This document shows positions 25,225 to 37,447 of a stretch of DNA of 64,000 nucleotides, piece after piece. The notes beneath the pieces were generated by a model. That model was not told where the DNA came from. It worked only from the letters and a program-made list of their open reading frames with translations, and did no database searches. Origin of the DNA: Holothuria scabra (lineage: Eukaryota; Echinodermata; Holothuroidea; Aspidochirotida; Holothuriidae); the NCBI GenBank assembly GCA_037179385.1, contig CM074188.1, positions 22,151,318 through 22,215,317 of the forward strand, read 5' to 3'. Position 1 is the stretch's first letter. Each line of letters opens with the position of its first letter. A program made the translations under genes and the position numbers.

Positions 25225-25385
25225 GGGGAGGAGGGGGGGGGCTGAAGTCTGAGGAGAGACTGGAAGCTTACATCTTTTATGGTATGAATCAAAGCTCCTA
25301 GACGAAATTGGATCTTCTCCCCGACGGAGGCCATGCCACCGCCCCCCCCCCCCCCCGCTGGTATTCACTCTTATTTCCCTTGCAC
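25225..25385. repeat. G/C-rich transposon fragment, CCCCGACGGAGGCC type
   Basis: A poly-G run near 25230, then CTTCTCCCCGACGGAGGCCA, a poly-C run and CGCTGGTATTCACTC. It is related to 1745-2205. Flanking 24710-25200 is AT-rich with nothing recognised. Confidence 0.45.
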
Positions 25386-25568
25386 TTGTCAACACTTCCG
25401 TTTAAATGATTGAAATGTTGAAATATACATATCCTTTAATTTGAAAATTGTTTCCTTTTTCTTCGAGGTATATGCTTCAATCTCGATGGCTTTCATTCAA
25501 TAAGACGCCAGATCACTAAAACACAAGTCCAAAAGTAACACCCTTCGATTTGCATAATAGGGACTTCC

Positions 25569-25835
25569 AGGACGGTAGACAAAAAGGACGGAATGCGAAG
25601 AAAAAAAAAAACAGACAGCGCATGAACACTCCGTCTTGTTGGTTTTTAGAACGGTCGTCGGCCGATTATACGATCGGTCTAGAAAACAGGACGGTGCATT
25701 GGTTGTCATGGTAATTTCTCTCGTACCGTCGTCTTCGAAACAGAAACACATCAACAGTCAGGACGGAACGCTGCTTGCGCTTCGGCTTGTGTAAAACCCA
25801 CCGTCCTGTTCAGGCTGTTTGCCTACCGTTCTAAA
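25569..25835. repeat. Palindromic repeat with GGACGG/CCGTCC words
   Basis: The left end is GGACGGTAGACAAAAAGGAC and the right end is, inverted, ACGGTAGGCAAACAGCC. Inner words GGACGG or CCGTCC/T recur at least six times, with GAACGGTCGTCGG / CGATCGGTCTAG at the centre. Probably a foldback-type MITE. Confidence 0.5.
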
Positions 25836-27000
25836 TCGAAAAGTTGCTGATTTCTTTCCAAGACGCATGAGGGCAAATGATGTCAATCAACAAAGCGGCT
25901 TCTTGGAAATAGGCCAAACTCCAAAATGACAGCTTTTCTACTCTTTTTGTAGTTCTGAATTCTCAGTTTAATTTAGCGTAAGGGTCTTCTAAGTTATTGA
26001 TAAAATGCAAATACAGCATAAAATTTAATGTTTGTTAAGGTGCCAAGGGAGGGAGATAATTAAAAACTGAAAATAGTTTTTAATTCGTCAGTTTTGAGGA
26101 GACGCTCCTCTGAAGAATACGATAACGGGCTAAAAGTTGCCCAGAGAGCATTGTCAGATGATACAACTATCAACATTAAGTATTTATAACAAGTGAAAAG
26201 ACAATCGTTTGGCGCCTTCTTTCAGGTATTTCTTGGGAAAAATTACCTCCGTGCACTCATTATCGGTGACAAGTATGAAAGAATACCATACTGTACGGTC
26301 TAGCTTGTAGACATGTGCAATGAGCAATAGGTTAAAACCGAAAAGGAGAGTATTTCGGCAAATACCACGGAAGTTTGTCATTTTTTTCTTTTACTTGACA
26401 ATCATGTATTGCTTCATGTATTACTCATATCTCCATTGGTATTATTAAGCAGTTACGGGATATTTCAGAATTGGAGAATCTCTTTTTTCTACGATCAGAA
26501 GAAAAAATTGGTCAAAAGGGCCGCCATTTTGTCTATTTTACTCACAATTCTCCCCCTTTTTAGTTTATGATGTCAATGTAAAGCTCTGTAAGTCTAACAT
26601 AATGAAATAAAATATGCAGTCGGTAGGTTTATTGTCATATCTACCGAAATATCTCGTCCTAACTGGTGATTCATCATGATGTTGGGTTGAAAAACATGAA
26701 GTGTTTGAATGGTTTTCGGTTTTACTAAACCGTTTTGTTTTTATAGCTATTCGTCCTTTGCAATGTGTTACATTTACCGTTCCATGAAAATTTTGTTTTT
26801 CTCTCAGACTGTGAAATAGTACATCTAACCGCCACCCTTCACTGTGTGTGCGCCCTACCTCCTCTATTTCATTTTATAGAACCAAGTTCACCTGGACAAT
26901 AAGAGTTGTTGCCCCCCACAAGTATGGATTTTGCTTTTTTAAGAGAAAATTTAGATACACTTCAGTGTACTACCATCCATGGAACAGGCAAGGAAAGAAC
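25836..27000. other. Intergenic, no recognised feature
   Basis: AT-rich sequence without long ORFs, tandem structure or family resemblance that I can see. Confidence 0.35.
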
Positions 27001-27004
27001 TTTA

Positions 27005-27090
27005 AAGATTAAAGGTGATGGACCCCAGTAATGGCCGACTAAAATCAGACCATCACAATTTGTCCGAATTCGTCTGTAGTAGATGTATTG
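27005..27090 (+). mobile_element. MITE family F, solo end
   Basis: Only the right end is present: GATGGACCCCAGTAATGGCC, CGACTAAAATCAGACCATCA and CCGAATTCGTC. A matching left end was not found upstream, so this is a truncated copy. Confidence 0.5.
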
Positions 27091-27349
27091 TGTGGTCCTG
27101 AACCTTATAATTTTAAACGTCTAAAAATATCGGCAATGGATTATCTTGTTCTCATGCACAGATCCAGGGTTGTTATCCTTTTTAATTCATACAATCAATA
27201 TTTCAATGTCAAAGACAGACAAGACACAAAATTTCGTTTGAAGCCATATAAAACAGTGTAGCAAACCCAAGAAGCATATAGTAGCCTGCACGATGATTGC
27301 GTTCATCCACTACGGTGAGTTTATTTCGGGATAACGCATTGTCACCTGG

Positions 27350-27552
27350 CAGGCGTGTAGCCAGGATTGTGTCATGGGGAGAGTTTTGGTGTCAATGGGG
27401 GGGGGAGGGGGTGGCGGTTAGGGGCACAATATGAGGGAAAAGTCTAAGGATGTAGAGGAAAAAACCGCTATTTTAGTGTTTTTTGAATTGCAAGACTGGA
27501 GAATGGGGGGGGGGGTGGTTAACCCCCTTAACCCTCCCCGTGGCTACGCCTG
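27350..27552. mobile_element. hAT-like element, 203 bp, perfect 8-bp target duplication
   Basis: Flanked by TCACCTGG at 27342-27349 and 27553-27560. Ends are CAGGCGTGTAGCCAGG and, inverted, CAGGCGTAGCCACGG. The interior has two poly-G runs, GAGGGAAAAGTC and AAAACCGCTATTTT. A second copy is at 52148-52320. Non-autonomous. Confidence 0.8.
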
Positions 27553-29076
27553 TCACCTGGCCGTACAGGTGATCGATAAAAGTTGAGTATATTTCAAGGT
27601 ATGAATAAACATGCCTTACTTGTGAGCCATTATGAACGAGCCCCCGTGTTTACTTCTGATTTTCGTCTGCTGACGACGATCAGAATTCTGTAGCGTGTCT
27701 AACTCCACTTAGAAAAGCGCCCTCTTCATCAGAAGGTTTGCGAAGCCGTGCAAATTTGTTAATAACGTCTTAAATAAAGTTAGCAAACTAGGTGTATGTT
27801 ATATAGAGCTTGCACCATACTAGTGAACCAACCCGCTTAAAGTTTGTCAAGTAATTTAGTCACCGTCATGTTATAGATCAATGAAAATCAGAAATAAAAA
27901 AATCAGAAATAGGCCGTGTGTTATATTCAACAATGTCAAGGCTCGCCATCAACTCAGAGGACTAATAAAATTGATTCAGCTCACAGCAAAGGCTCCGCGC
28001 CTACAGACCATATGATCTAATTAATATGATACTCAATTAAAGACCTTGTAGCAGAACCATATATAGGCCTTCCATAATTATGTCTGTCTTACATTCTGTG
28101 ACCATATTGATTTCCTACCCAACATTCTGTGGTCACCATGTTCGGAAACTACTTGCTTTTGAGCAATGGCTCTTTTCATCTCTATTTCGAGTAACATTTC
28201 ACCCCAGCCACGTGACATTTCATCCTTGTAGAGTTAATTAACACTCCAAGCAGAGTGCAACATTAGTTGATTTACATTCGATTAAAGATGGTCAGTGTTG
28301 CCAATCGTAAAAGATTGAATGCAACTCTTTTACATTTAGGGAGTATATGGACCATATTATAGTGTGTACATAATTCCCTGCAAGTAAAACCGTCTGTTTT
28401 TTATGTAGTGTTATACCTATACAGAGATAACCAAACCCAGTTTGGGGGATTTCGAGGAGGGGGGGGGGGGGGGATAGGGTTCACTTCGCTAGGTGGTACA
28501 AAGCCCGGTCTCTCAAGTTCCAGAGGCAGAAAGCATCGAATGAAGAGAACAGGCCTGGGGACTATCCCTATGAGAAGCTTGTGAAACTTAGCAAGGTCAG
28601 ATTTACGTTTATATCTAAGTTTCAGAATCTAGTTTCTACCTGGCAGTACGTTAGCGCACACTTTTGAAATCTTGCATTAGCATGCACTAAGTGATTCTGA
28701 AATTTTAAAATGGGATATATCCAATACTGTAATGATATTTCTTGTGATCTGCACGTTCGACGTTTGAAATGTTCTTCCCACGAAACAGGTTAAATAAAAC
28801 GTTAAACTACGATTTTTCCAAATTTTCCGATGGAATAATAGTACACAAACTTTGTTTTGCTATTTGAAGAAACCCGCTAACAAATGAAATAGCATCGAAG
28901 TGCAGAAGGAGAGGAAACCATAGCCAGAAAAGTCATCTGACGTAGCCCTGTTAAACTTTAGTTACAAGTATGACGTGGTTGTACCTTTGCGCTGGCTCCA
29001 TAGGCAGTTATGATGGTAAAAGCGTGAGTGGCGATGCCTGTTTCACTGCATGCGCTCTCACAGACATATATTGCGC

Positions 29077-29491
29077 AATTATTTGTGATGTCATTGTTCT
29101 ACTACTCAAATTACAATCTTTGTATTTCTTTGTTTTTTCTGAGTGTTACTGCACCTTGTACCAAGGTGTGATAGCACTCTTACTCATATGAGGTGATGTA
29201 ATTTATTGAGATCTCTCTGTGCAACACACTATAAAAGCAAACAGGAAGTTTTCAAGGTCATCAAAACATGTTTTATTTTAAGGAACACAAAGCAGATCAT
29301 GTGAGTTGAACAAAAAGAAGGTCACAAATTATTGCGCAATTGACCAATTTGTTTTAAGTGAATAAACTTCAACATTTTATATCTTCAGCTCATGAAAGGG
29401 CTATGAAGATGGTGGTTAGACTATTAGAATATATATTTCATGCTCTTAAGTATACATTTTTGAATTTTTTGACTTGAGGTACAGTTTTAAA
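29077..29491 (-). repeat. Right copy of the ~400-bp inverted repeat pair
   Basis: The reverse complement of 20680-21078 in the same block order, starting TTGTGATGTCATTGTTCT and ending GACTTGAGGTACAGTTTTAA. The 73-codon frame at 28970-29191 lies partly in it and is not a gene. Confidence 0.6.
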
Positions 29492-29641
29492 GTGTAAAGA
29501 GCATATACATTATACCTGCGTTTACAAAGTTGATTCCCCTAACAAGTCAAGGTATACACAGCCACAGCCAACCGGAGAGTCCAATTTTTATAAAACGTGG
29601 GCCGCGTTATATCATGAAGCGTCGCTTCAATCAGGACACCA

Positions 29642-29751
29642 GGGGCCCATTCCACAAAGAGTTATGCACTATCTTAAGTTTGATTCCCCATACTTAAGTC
29701 AACAGTAAATCATACTTAAGATTGTGCGTAACTCTTTGTGGAACGGGCCCC
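29642..29751. mobile_element. 110-bp palindromic MITE, GGGGCCC(A/G)TTCCACAAAGAG
   Basis: Left: GGGGCCCATTCCACAAAGAG, TTATGCAC, ATCTTAAGT. Right, inverted: GGGGCCCGTTCCACAAAGAG, TTACGCAC, AATCTTAAGTATG. The arms pair over nearly the whole length. Elements with this kind of end are widespread in animal genomes. Confidence 0.75.
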
Positions 29752-30289
29752 AGATGTATCGCTGCATACAGATGTCATTCGTTGCACTACAATTTTTATG
29801 GAAGAGAAATCAGAACGTATTAATATTTAACAACCTCTCACCTTAGTAAAGTATATTCTATAAAAGGCATTGTCAGACATCCGAAACCTTACTTCGAAGC
29901 ATCTATCAACGTATCTTTTTCTCGCCACTATGGTACTTTTTTTTAATAATTCATGAGTGGCACTGTAAGTACAACTGACTGGCCCCTAGCTGCCTTACCT
30001 GGCAAACTTCAGTGCGGTAAAAGTTGTTAATAAAAAGTTTTTATTTACATAGAATGAGAAAAAAGGTGGGTACGCTGTTTAAAGAACGTTTCGGACTTTA
30101 TTTTTAACTGACCGTAACTGTGACAATCATGTCCGCCACGTGGAGTCCTGCTTAATTATCATTGGCAGGGATTAGACGCCGACAAACCACGCAATACGTT
30201 CCCTTTCCGACGAATCGCAAAAACCTGAATTTCACGTATCTGTGGATTTTGTATTTAATCGATGGCATAGTGACGAATGCTGTCCAAGC

Positions 30290-30365
30290 AGTAACGAGGC
30301 CACGAGGAGAGGGGGCCTGGGGGGGGGGTCTAGGCCCCCAGATTTTCTCCAGGCCCCCAAGTTTT
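30290..30365. repeat. G/C-rich palindrome, transposon remnant
   Basis: GAGGGGGCCTGGGGGG is followed by TAGGCCCCCAGATTTTC and CAGGCCCCCAAG. It resembles the ends of the other G-rich elements here but no full element is delimited. The flanks 29760-30280 and 30370-31480 hold nothing I recognise. Confidence 0.35.
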
Positions 30366-31609
30366 TGCGTCCTGATAAAGTGATTGAGAAAAATAAAATG
30401 TTTGAACGGAAATAAACTTTGAAGTATTTCCTTCAGAAACAATAAATAATGTAACAATTTAGAAAGCATGCATGAATGTTTGTGAAACATTTTGTGCGCA
30501 TGTATGAAATCAAGTAATAACTTCATAATGCCTACTTTCACTAAATTAGATACCGTATATAATTTGCACTGTCGTTTACTCTATTTCAATTCGAAGATGA
30601 AACGAACGTCTCGACGACAAACTCGAATGTGACTTTGTTAAGTTAAGACCATTTCTGCCTTTCATATGGCTTGTTGATTACTGAAAACAAAGCAATCATA
30701 CACTGGAGACCATTCTTACACGACCATTCCTATACTTTATCAAACAAATTATGCCGTAAGGGTAAGGTACTGCCTTCGAATAATTCTTCCCTTCCATCCT
30801 TAACAAGTAGGCCTATGTTGTGCCTCACTAGTACTGCCCATGACAAGTGCCGCTGCAGAACGATTTTTTCGACAAGTCTTCTTTTTACTAGTTGGCACTG
30901 GCGTCCGGGCGGATTTGTAAAATGCCCCCAAGGTCCGGATTTCATGTTTCCCGCATGATCCCTACTTCTGCCTTGCAGTTTAAATATTTTGAGAGATTTA
31001 CTCGTAGTATTTGAATTTTGACCACGTAATACACCAATGACTGAACAATGTCACTTGTTCAATCTCAACAAATACTAAAAATGAGTATTTTGAAATTTTT
31101 CATGCTTCCCAAAAAGGAAAATCCTAAAACGTAGGCCTATAATCAGTTCAAAGGTTTGCCAAATATGTTTGCATCTAGAAAATCTCACGCAAAGAAAGTT
31201 TATCTGGGGGGACACAACTGCTTTTGGTTTTCCTATTAAAGCTGAAATCCATTCAAATATTGCCGCATTTGCGATCTATGTCCTCCTAAAGTTTAAAATT
31301 TTTCGCAAGGGAAAGGGAGATACCCGGTTCGCTTTAGTCTCATCCCTCAGGCCACAGGTCAGAAATGTCCAGTTTTGGGGTCCCTAAAAAGTGTATGTGT
31401 TACCATTTTTCAAAGATTGATTTTTTCATTATTTGAGAAGTGGCAGGCATGAGATTCGTATTTCAAGGCTGGGTACATGCAGCTTAAACACGTGGGAAGT
31501 GCCGTTTCCGGCCATCTGGAGGGTTTGTAAAGCCCCAAATTTTCCTCGCTCCGCCCCAACTGATGGTGGCGCTCCGCTTAGATAGTCTTGAGGCGCCTGA
31601 CCCTCGGAG

Positions 31610-33879
31610 GTACAAGGCCCCCCACTTGTTATCTAACCCGCCCCCCTAAAATTTAATCTTGGCTGCGCCACTGTGTCTAAGTTAAAGGATCGTTGCCTTA
31701 CTCATCTTGTTTAGTTGTGAATTGATATGTAGACTGACAATAATATATACCACAAATTTGTTCCATTTTTTAAATGATAACATAAATACATGTGGGCAAA
31801 AAATTGCATTCGTCACGATGCCAAATTGCCAAATTTTCATATTTGTCACTGTCATGCCAAATTGCAATTGTCAATACACCAGAAAGTGACAGTTGAAGGG
31901 AAAGGTTGCGTTTGTTCCACAAAACTTAATATTTTTAAAGCCAATATTTTTGACACAGAATGACCACAGATTACCCAAATAAGACTATATGGTAGACCAC
32001 TGTTCAAGAAATTAGTTTCTCAAGGAAAAGATACTATACTTGTGGCTCAAAACAATTTGTTCCCCCAGGGCCAGAAAAGGACTGAACCAAAATACAAGAC
32101 ATTAAACTTATAACATGTAACTTTTCCGTGATTTCTTCATAATTACGACCCTTACCTTCTTCATCAACGTCAATATTGATGAAGTGAAGATGGATTTTCA
32201 AGCAAGCAACAGATAGAAAAGAATTAAAAGTGTCTTGGAGGATGGTAAACTGTAATAGGTTTTCCGTAAACTACAGAGGGAAAATAGCTAGAAATGCTAA
32301 AATGGTTTACACTCCTTCTGATAGCACGACTGAGGTTGGATCCACACATGGCCGTACCGGACTGAGAAGGGGTTGCATTTCCCCTCCATTGCCCAAAACC
32401 TTGCTGAATTGGGAAGACTTTGGTGCCTCCGTCGGGCAGATGTTATGCCCTGGTTGGGATCTGGAACCGGGCAAAAATTGACCGCCCCCCGCAGAGAAAG
32501 AGTCCCGTATGGGTCATGGATACAAAAATTAAAAGTGGGGAGGGGTGAACTTGACCCTTAAATATGAACGTGGGTGTCAACTGGTTATCTGCCCCCATTG
32601 TCTATTTGAACAGGATATCTCCTGCATTTCTGAACAAAGCTAGGGAGCATGTTATTCCAGCACATCTTGTGATATTTTTCTCGTCAATATATTTGAGCAA
32701 AATTAGCTAGGCTCTATTAAAACTAGTTCCGAACGCTTGTGCATTGCAGGTGCAACTAAAGGAGTTAACAGTAGTGCAAAACCTTTCACGTTTTATTTTA
32801 ACAATCCTACTTCACATGCCTGGAATGAAGACAGTTATACTTGTGTATTTGCACACGTATACTTTCATAGAAATCTACATTTGATGGACGATAAGAGATA
32901 CCGTACTACAAGAACTCCCATCATGTTTAATGAGGCGATATCTGAAATTCCCATCGCGAAGCAATATTGTCAAATCCCTGCGTGCACGGTATTCTGCTTC
33001 CTTTTTTACCTGTGTATATAAGTAATAGCTTTGCATTGCAAAGTGTTCCATCGGAGGTGATCGAATACACCATTCTAATCATTACCGTCTTTAATTATAT
33101 TTTGTCTTTCTCATAACCTCTTCCTTACTCGAGACGTGTAATTTCTGCTAGTGTTGCGGACCATGCAATACCTGAATCATTCCTTTCGCGGAGTTTGTAA
33201 TTATGCTCGTATCGTAACACCATCAACTATGTCTCCCATCACGTTGGAAGAACAGACCAGCATTTAAATCTGCACGGTGTTCGTTGTGAATTCTCATTTC
33301 ATATCCACTGTTTCCATATTGATATGAGATGCAACTCGCATATTACGGAATATCGTTTCAATGCTACAAAATAACCAGCAATGACCGTTGTATAGTCAAG
33401 TAATTCTGTGTGATGACGTTTTCCATAAAAAAAAACGTTGGCTATGAGACAATCTCAACCGTTCGAACGTGCTTGTTACTTACCTTGAAATTAAATTATT
33501 AATATTTCTTTAATGAGGTAACATCGACTTTCGCACTTGCTGCTGTTGATATCACAGAGATATTCGGCTGCAACTTGTATTTAACCGATATGTATGGTTT
33601 GGACTCCTTTTAGTATTGCAGGCAGTCCTGGAGTTGTTTGACGTCATCCGCGCTTGATAGTTTCACGCTGATAACATCACCCGAAGCTCGTCGCCTTGTC
33701 AAAGCTGTTTGATAGTTCTTTCATTGTTCCAGGGAACTGTAATTTGTGTGTAAGGGAAAGAGAGAGTGAAATTGGAAAAGAAAGTATAGGGAACCTTGAT
33801 GGATGTACAATAGCTAATGCACAATAGAAGACGCCTATAGCTTTGAGTTAAACGAGTACGAAGAAATATTCTCTCGAGG
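31610..33879. other. Upstream region of the alpha-arrestin gene
   Basis: A fragment ending TTGGCTGCGCCACTG at ~31660-31675 looks like a transposon end. An open frame at 32737-33021 matches no family I know. The ~280 bp before the ATG at 33880 should contain the 5' UTR and promoter, but no TATA box or initiator stands out. Confidence 0.35.
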
Positions 33880-33997
33880 ATGGGGAAACTCATTGAGTTT
33901 AACATTGACTTTGACAAAGACAAAGAGGTTTATGACTCTGGCGAGCTTATATCAGGGAATGTTTGTGTAAACTTGGCAGATGACAAGTTCTTAAGAG
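33880..33997 (+). CDS. Alpha-arrestin (ARRDC-like) gene, exon 1
   Basis: The exon opens at ATG 33880 and encodes 39 residues, MGKLIEFNIDFDKDKEVYDS then GELISGNVCVNL..., ending at the donor GTAAGT (33998) in phase 1. The pattern 'hydrophobic beta-strand - Y.SG(E/D)..SG.V.V' is the start of the arrestin N-domain in ARRDC/TXNIP proteins. Alpha-arrestins are adaptors that bring NEDD4-family ubiquitin ligases to membrane cargo through C-terminal PPxY motifs; that part is not in this window. The exon joins exon 2 at 50632 in matching phase across 16.6 kb. Which ARRDC paralogue it is cannot be told from 82 residues. No clear core promoter was recognised upstream. Confidence 0.8.
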
Positions 33998-34298
33998 GTA
34001 AGTTTTCTGTCAATCATTTATCCGTCCAAATTGAAGTAAGCCTTTTTCAGAGTTTGTTGCTTTTTCCGAGTCGTTTTGGTTGTAACCAACAATTACGTGT
34101 AGGCCTAATGATATTTGGCACGTCAAATTGGCGTAAACAGGACCCTCACCGGATTAAAACATTAGAATGACACTCTCCCTTTGTGTCTCATAAATACCAA
34201 GATATCACACATATCACATACATCATACATATCTCGTTTAACAAATCAATTGCCAAAAAAGTTCCCCTTGCAACCAAAGCTTTTTTTCTTACTTTTTG

Positions 34299-34650
34299 TT
34301 AAAGAAGCAATCTGAGTTTCTCTTTACACTGGTTGTCCTCGACTTAAATTCTACACCACAATCATACACTGGGTAAAAAATAACAAAATATGATCTTCAA
34401 TCATGGTCTGACGTTGTAATTTGTCACCGAATGGATGGGGCTGTCTTGTCTATGATGTGTGGATTTTTTTACCCGAAAAATTGTACAAAATTCTCATTCA
34501 ACAGTAATTAATGCAAAATTAATGCTTCTTCTCACTTAAAAGACCTATCCATTGTCTGCTGTTTCTTGCAGATAATCAGTTAAAAGGGAAACATGAAGTG
34601 CTGGAACATCAAGGATCATATTTGCTGTCGAACTCTTGTTGCTCCTTTAA
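34299..34650 (+). mobile_element. MITE family D, copy 2
   Basis: TTAAAGAAGCAATCTGAG at the left end; CGAACTCTTGTTGCTCCTTT and AA at the right end. Internal CATGGTCTGACGTTGTAATT and TTCATTCTCATTCAACAGTAATT-type blocks match 8655-9037. It ends 12 bp before a family C copy. Confidence 0.65.
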
Positions 34651-34661
34651 TTAGTAGTATT

Positions 34662-34922
34662 CTTAAAGGTCAAGAGCAGTCCCCCAAAACTTATTTTGAA
34701 GCAACAGCCAAATATCACAATTTTCATCTCATTTCTGTTCAAAGAATCTTTCATAATATTTGATTACCTCAATATAACATATGAAAGGTAAACCAAGCAG
34801 TTACTTCAAGTAAATTTCACATTTGAGGAGTCAAAATGTTGTCATGACTCTCAACAGCCAATCATGAAACTGGACAGTCTACTAGACTGCTTCAAGTTGG
34901 GGTGACTGCTCCTGCCCTTTAA
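34662..34922 (+). mobile_element. MITE family C, best-delimited copy
   Basis: Left: TTAAAGGTCAAGAGCAGTCC. Right: GGACTGCTC-like ends, GTGACTGCTCCTGCCCTTTA. CCAAAACTTATTTTGAAGCA on the left pairs with CTTCAAGTTGGGG on the right, showing the TIR. It defines the family at 13432, 14425 and 20199. Confidence 0.65.
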
Positions 34923-35529
34923 ACATCTTTCCATGAAGGTACATTGTAATATGAGAGTCACTCGGACAGCGATGAAAACATTTTCCTTCCCCCCACCCTC
35001 CAAATAAAACACCATTGCATTGTAGGTACTCATACCATTAAAAGTGTGATAAGGTAATGACTTCCAGGTGATTCAGAAATCGTCAAGTCATGACAATTTT
35101 GATCACATCTCACACTTTTGATGGTTGGCTTTATGTAAAGCATTTTAATGACTTTTTCTTTGTCGCAAAAACTACTATATGCAAATTACAAAACAGTAAC
35201 GCTGAATGGGTGAGTCCCCTTTACCATGACTGTGCGTTGTAGCCTATGTGTCATTAATGGTAAGCAGATAAGGGCATGCTCTTTTGAATGGTGGTTTGTA
35301 CATTCTCATATCTATTAAGCGAGTTATCAGTATCAAATTTTTGAATTCAGACTGTCTGTGAAAATGTTTAAATGATATGAAGAGAAGGACACCCTTTTTT
35401 AATCTAAGATTAATATTTATCCTTATCAAAATTTAATATAATTCGATTCAAAAATCAAAACTTGAAAAAGAAGGAAAAAGCTCCAGCTGATTTCTACTGG
35501 TTGAAAAGTATTGCATTGCATCCATTGAA

Positions 35530-35630
35530 TAGCTGTTGTATTGTTCTATTATATTCTGTGTTAGAGGTAGGGATCGTAGCTCTATCGTAAGCCAGTTAGG
35601 AAATTTCATGTTGAACAGTGCGCATCGGCT
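35530..35630 (+). mobile_element. MITE family A, partial copy
   Basis: The 3' half only: GCTGTTGTATTG, TATTCTGTGTTAGAGGTAGG, AAGCCAGTTAGGAAATTTCA and the end GAACAGTGCGCATCGG. The left end has drifted beyond recognition. Confidence 0.6.
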
Positions 35631-36753
35631 CAAAGATCTGTTTATGTTCACAACGAGTACAAAAAGTGTTACGGAAAATTAAAATAAAAGGAATTAGTCG
35701 TCTTATGGAGCGATATGTAAATTCAAACTTCAAGTTTCCGCGCACGCAAATAATGGGACGGAATATTAACAGGCAACTAAGGACATTAAAACTCAGATCA
35801 GATCAGGATAGGAAGAAAGTTTCAAAACTTCTAGTTTCCTCTAAAATACGTTTTGGCCGCCATTGAAGCTCTGAAATTCTTAAACTAACATTGAACTCAG
35901 TCTTAAGAATGAAATATGTATGGTGCGGGACCAACAACGAACGAGCCTTCCGCCCCGGGGTTAAAAGGACAGGCGTCAATCACACGTAAACCGGCTGATA
36001 AGTAATTATGCTTGGTGAGACTTGACCGAAACGTATTTCCGATTGATAGTGCTAGTGAATACAATGTTAACGTGTTCGGATGCAATGAAGACGATCCCAT
36101 GGTCTTAAATCCTATATAAGCAACCGGTGGTGCACAGTAAAAATGTACGGTAGGCTAAAACTACAAGGGCGGTTGTCAATAGCAATTGTGTGGATAGTAA
36201 GGTTCAGAGTAGCCTACACATTTGTGATATCCATACAAGTATTCCCTCCATGAAACTTGCAGCTGCATTTACCATTCATAAGAATACTCCACACTTAGAA
36301 AGAGAGAAGATGAACTATATGCATATCATCGTGCCTTAAGACATAACCAATGCGTGGGCCTAATTGGAGTAACCGTCTATTATTGGTTTTATTTAGAAGT
36401 GATTGACAGCCTACCGTACTAGATACTTATCGGATTATTTCAAATGATGATGTTAGCTGACTATATCTCCAATGTTATCATGGATCCGCTCTCAGCGTGT
36501 TACTATATTATTCGTCATCATAACTTGCTGGTCCGGAAATTGTAAGAGTTGACAAGGTTTGATTGGAACAGCATGCTTGAGGATTAGTGTGTGTCGGCAT
36601 AGTGTGAGTCAAAAGGATCATGAGCCGAGAAAACAATTGAATTCAAGCCGTTGCCTAATGAAAGCAATAGCAACGTATTTTCTTACAATCTCTTCACAGC
36701 CAGTAAAGGAATATATTAAGTCCAACAGTATCAGTTGGAGGGCAAGAGAAGTA

Positions 36754-36900
36754 GGGCGATGCGCACAATTTAACAAAAAATTTCCTTACTGGCTAACGAT
36801 AGCCCTGATCCGCACCTAACCCGAACAAAGAATACAATCGATACAATACAATGGCAACAACCAATCAAGAAACACCTTGTTGAGCAGTGCGCATCAACCC
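36754..36900 (-). mobile_element. hAT-like MITE family A, copy with GAGAAGT duplication
   Basis: 147 bp, ends GGGCGATGCGCACAAT and GCAGTGCGCATCAACCC. Flanked by GAGAAGT at 36746-36752 and 36902-36908 (7 of 8 expected bases). It lies in alpha-arrestin intron 1. Confidence 0.8.
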
Positions 36901-37143
36901 GGAGAAGTCGCCCAAACATATTTTGAAAAAAAGCTAAATTTTATATTTTTAACTTCTTATTTCTCTTCAAAAGTATCTGCCATAGTATTTTAGGAATAGG
37001 AATTCAGTATTACATATACTCAAGGTAAAATAAGCAAATTTCAGATTTGATGGACAGTCTGGTTTTTCTTTAAAATTAACAGCCTGCTTTCTCCCCAACA
37101 ATCACTTATTATCGGAATGTGATTGCATAAGTGGCATGGGAAC

Positions 37144-37447
37144 TTAAAGGCAGTCATTCGTCACCCTAAACTACAGTTTCAGTATACATTTATCAAAACT
37201 CTCAGTTGGTACAGCTCTTTGATTAGCATCACATTCAAACAATGCATCATAGCTAAATTACACAGCATGGGCACTTAGAGTGTCTTGATTACACTCTATG
37301 GACTTGCATGGCCACTGGGACAAGCCATGAAGCAATAAACAAGGGTTGTTTCTGGATAAAGATGAGTTTTAGATAAATGTGGGAGGGGCTAGGAGTAAGT
37401 AGGTTGGGAGAATTGGAACTGTTTGGGATGATGAAAATATACCTTTA
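37144..37447 (+). mobile_element. MITE family B, copy 3
   Basis: TTAAAGGCAGTCATTCGTCA at the left; ATGAAAATATACCTTTAA at the right. Highly similar to 24163-24467 over its whole length, suggesting recent spread. Confidence 0.8.

Noticed and set aside
32737..33021. 94-codon frame with a possible acceptor before it, considered as an exon upstream of the alpha-arrestin gene
   Set aside because: No domain or family is recognised and no phase partner was found. The arrestin start at 33880 has its own ATG.
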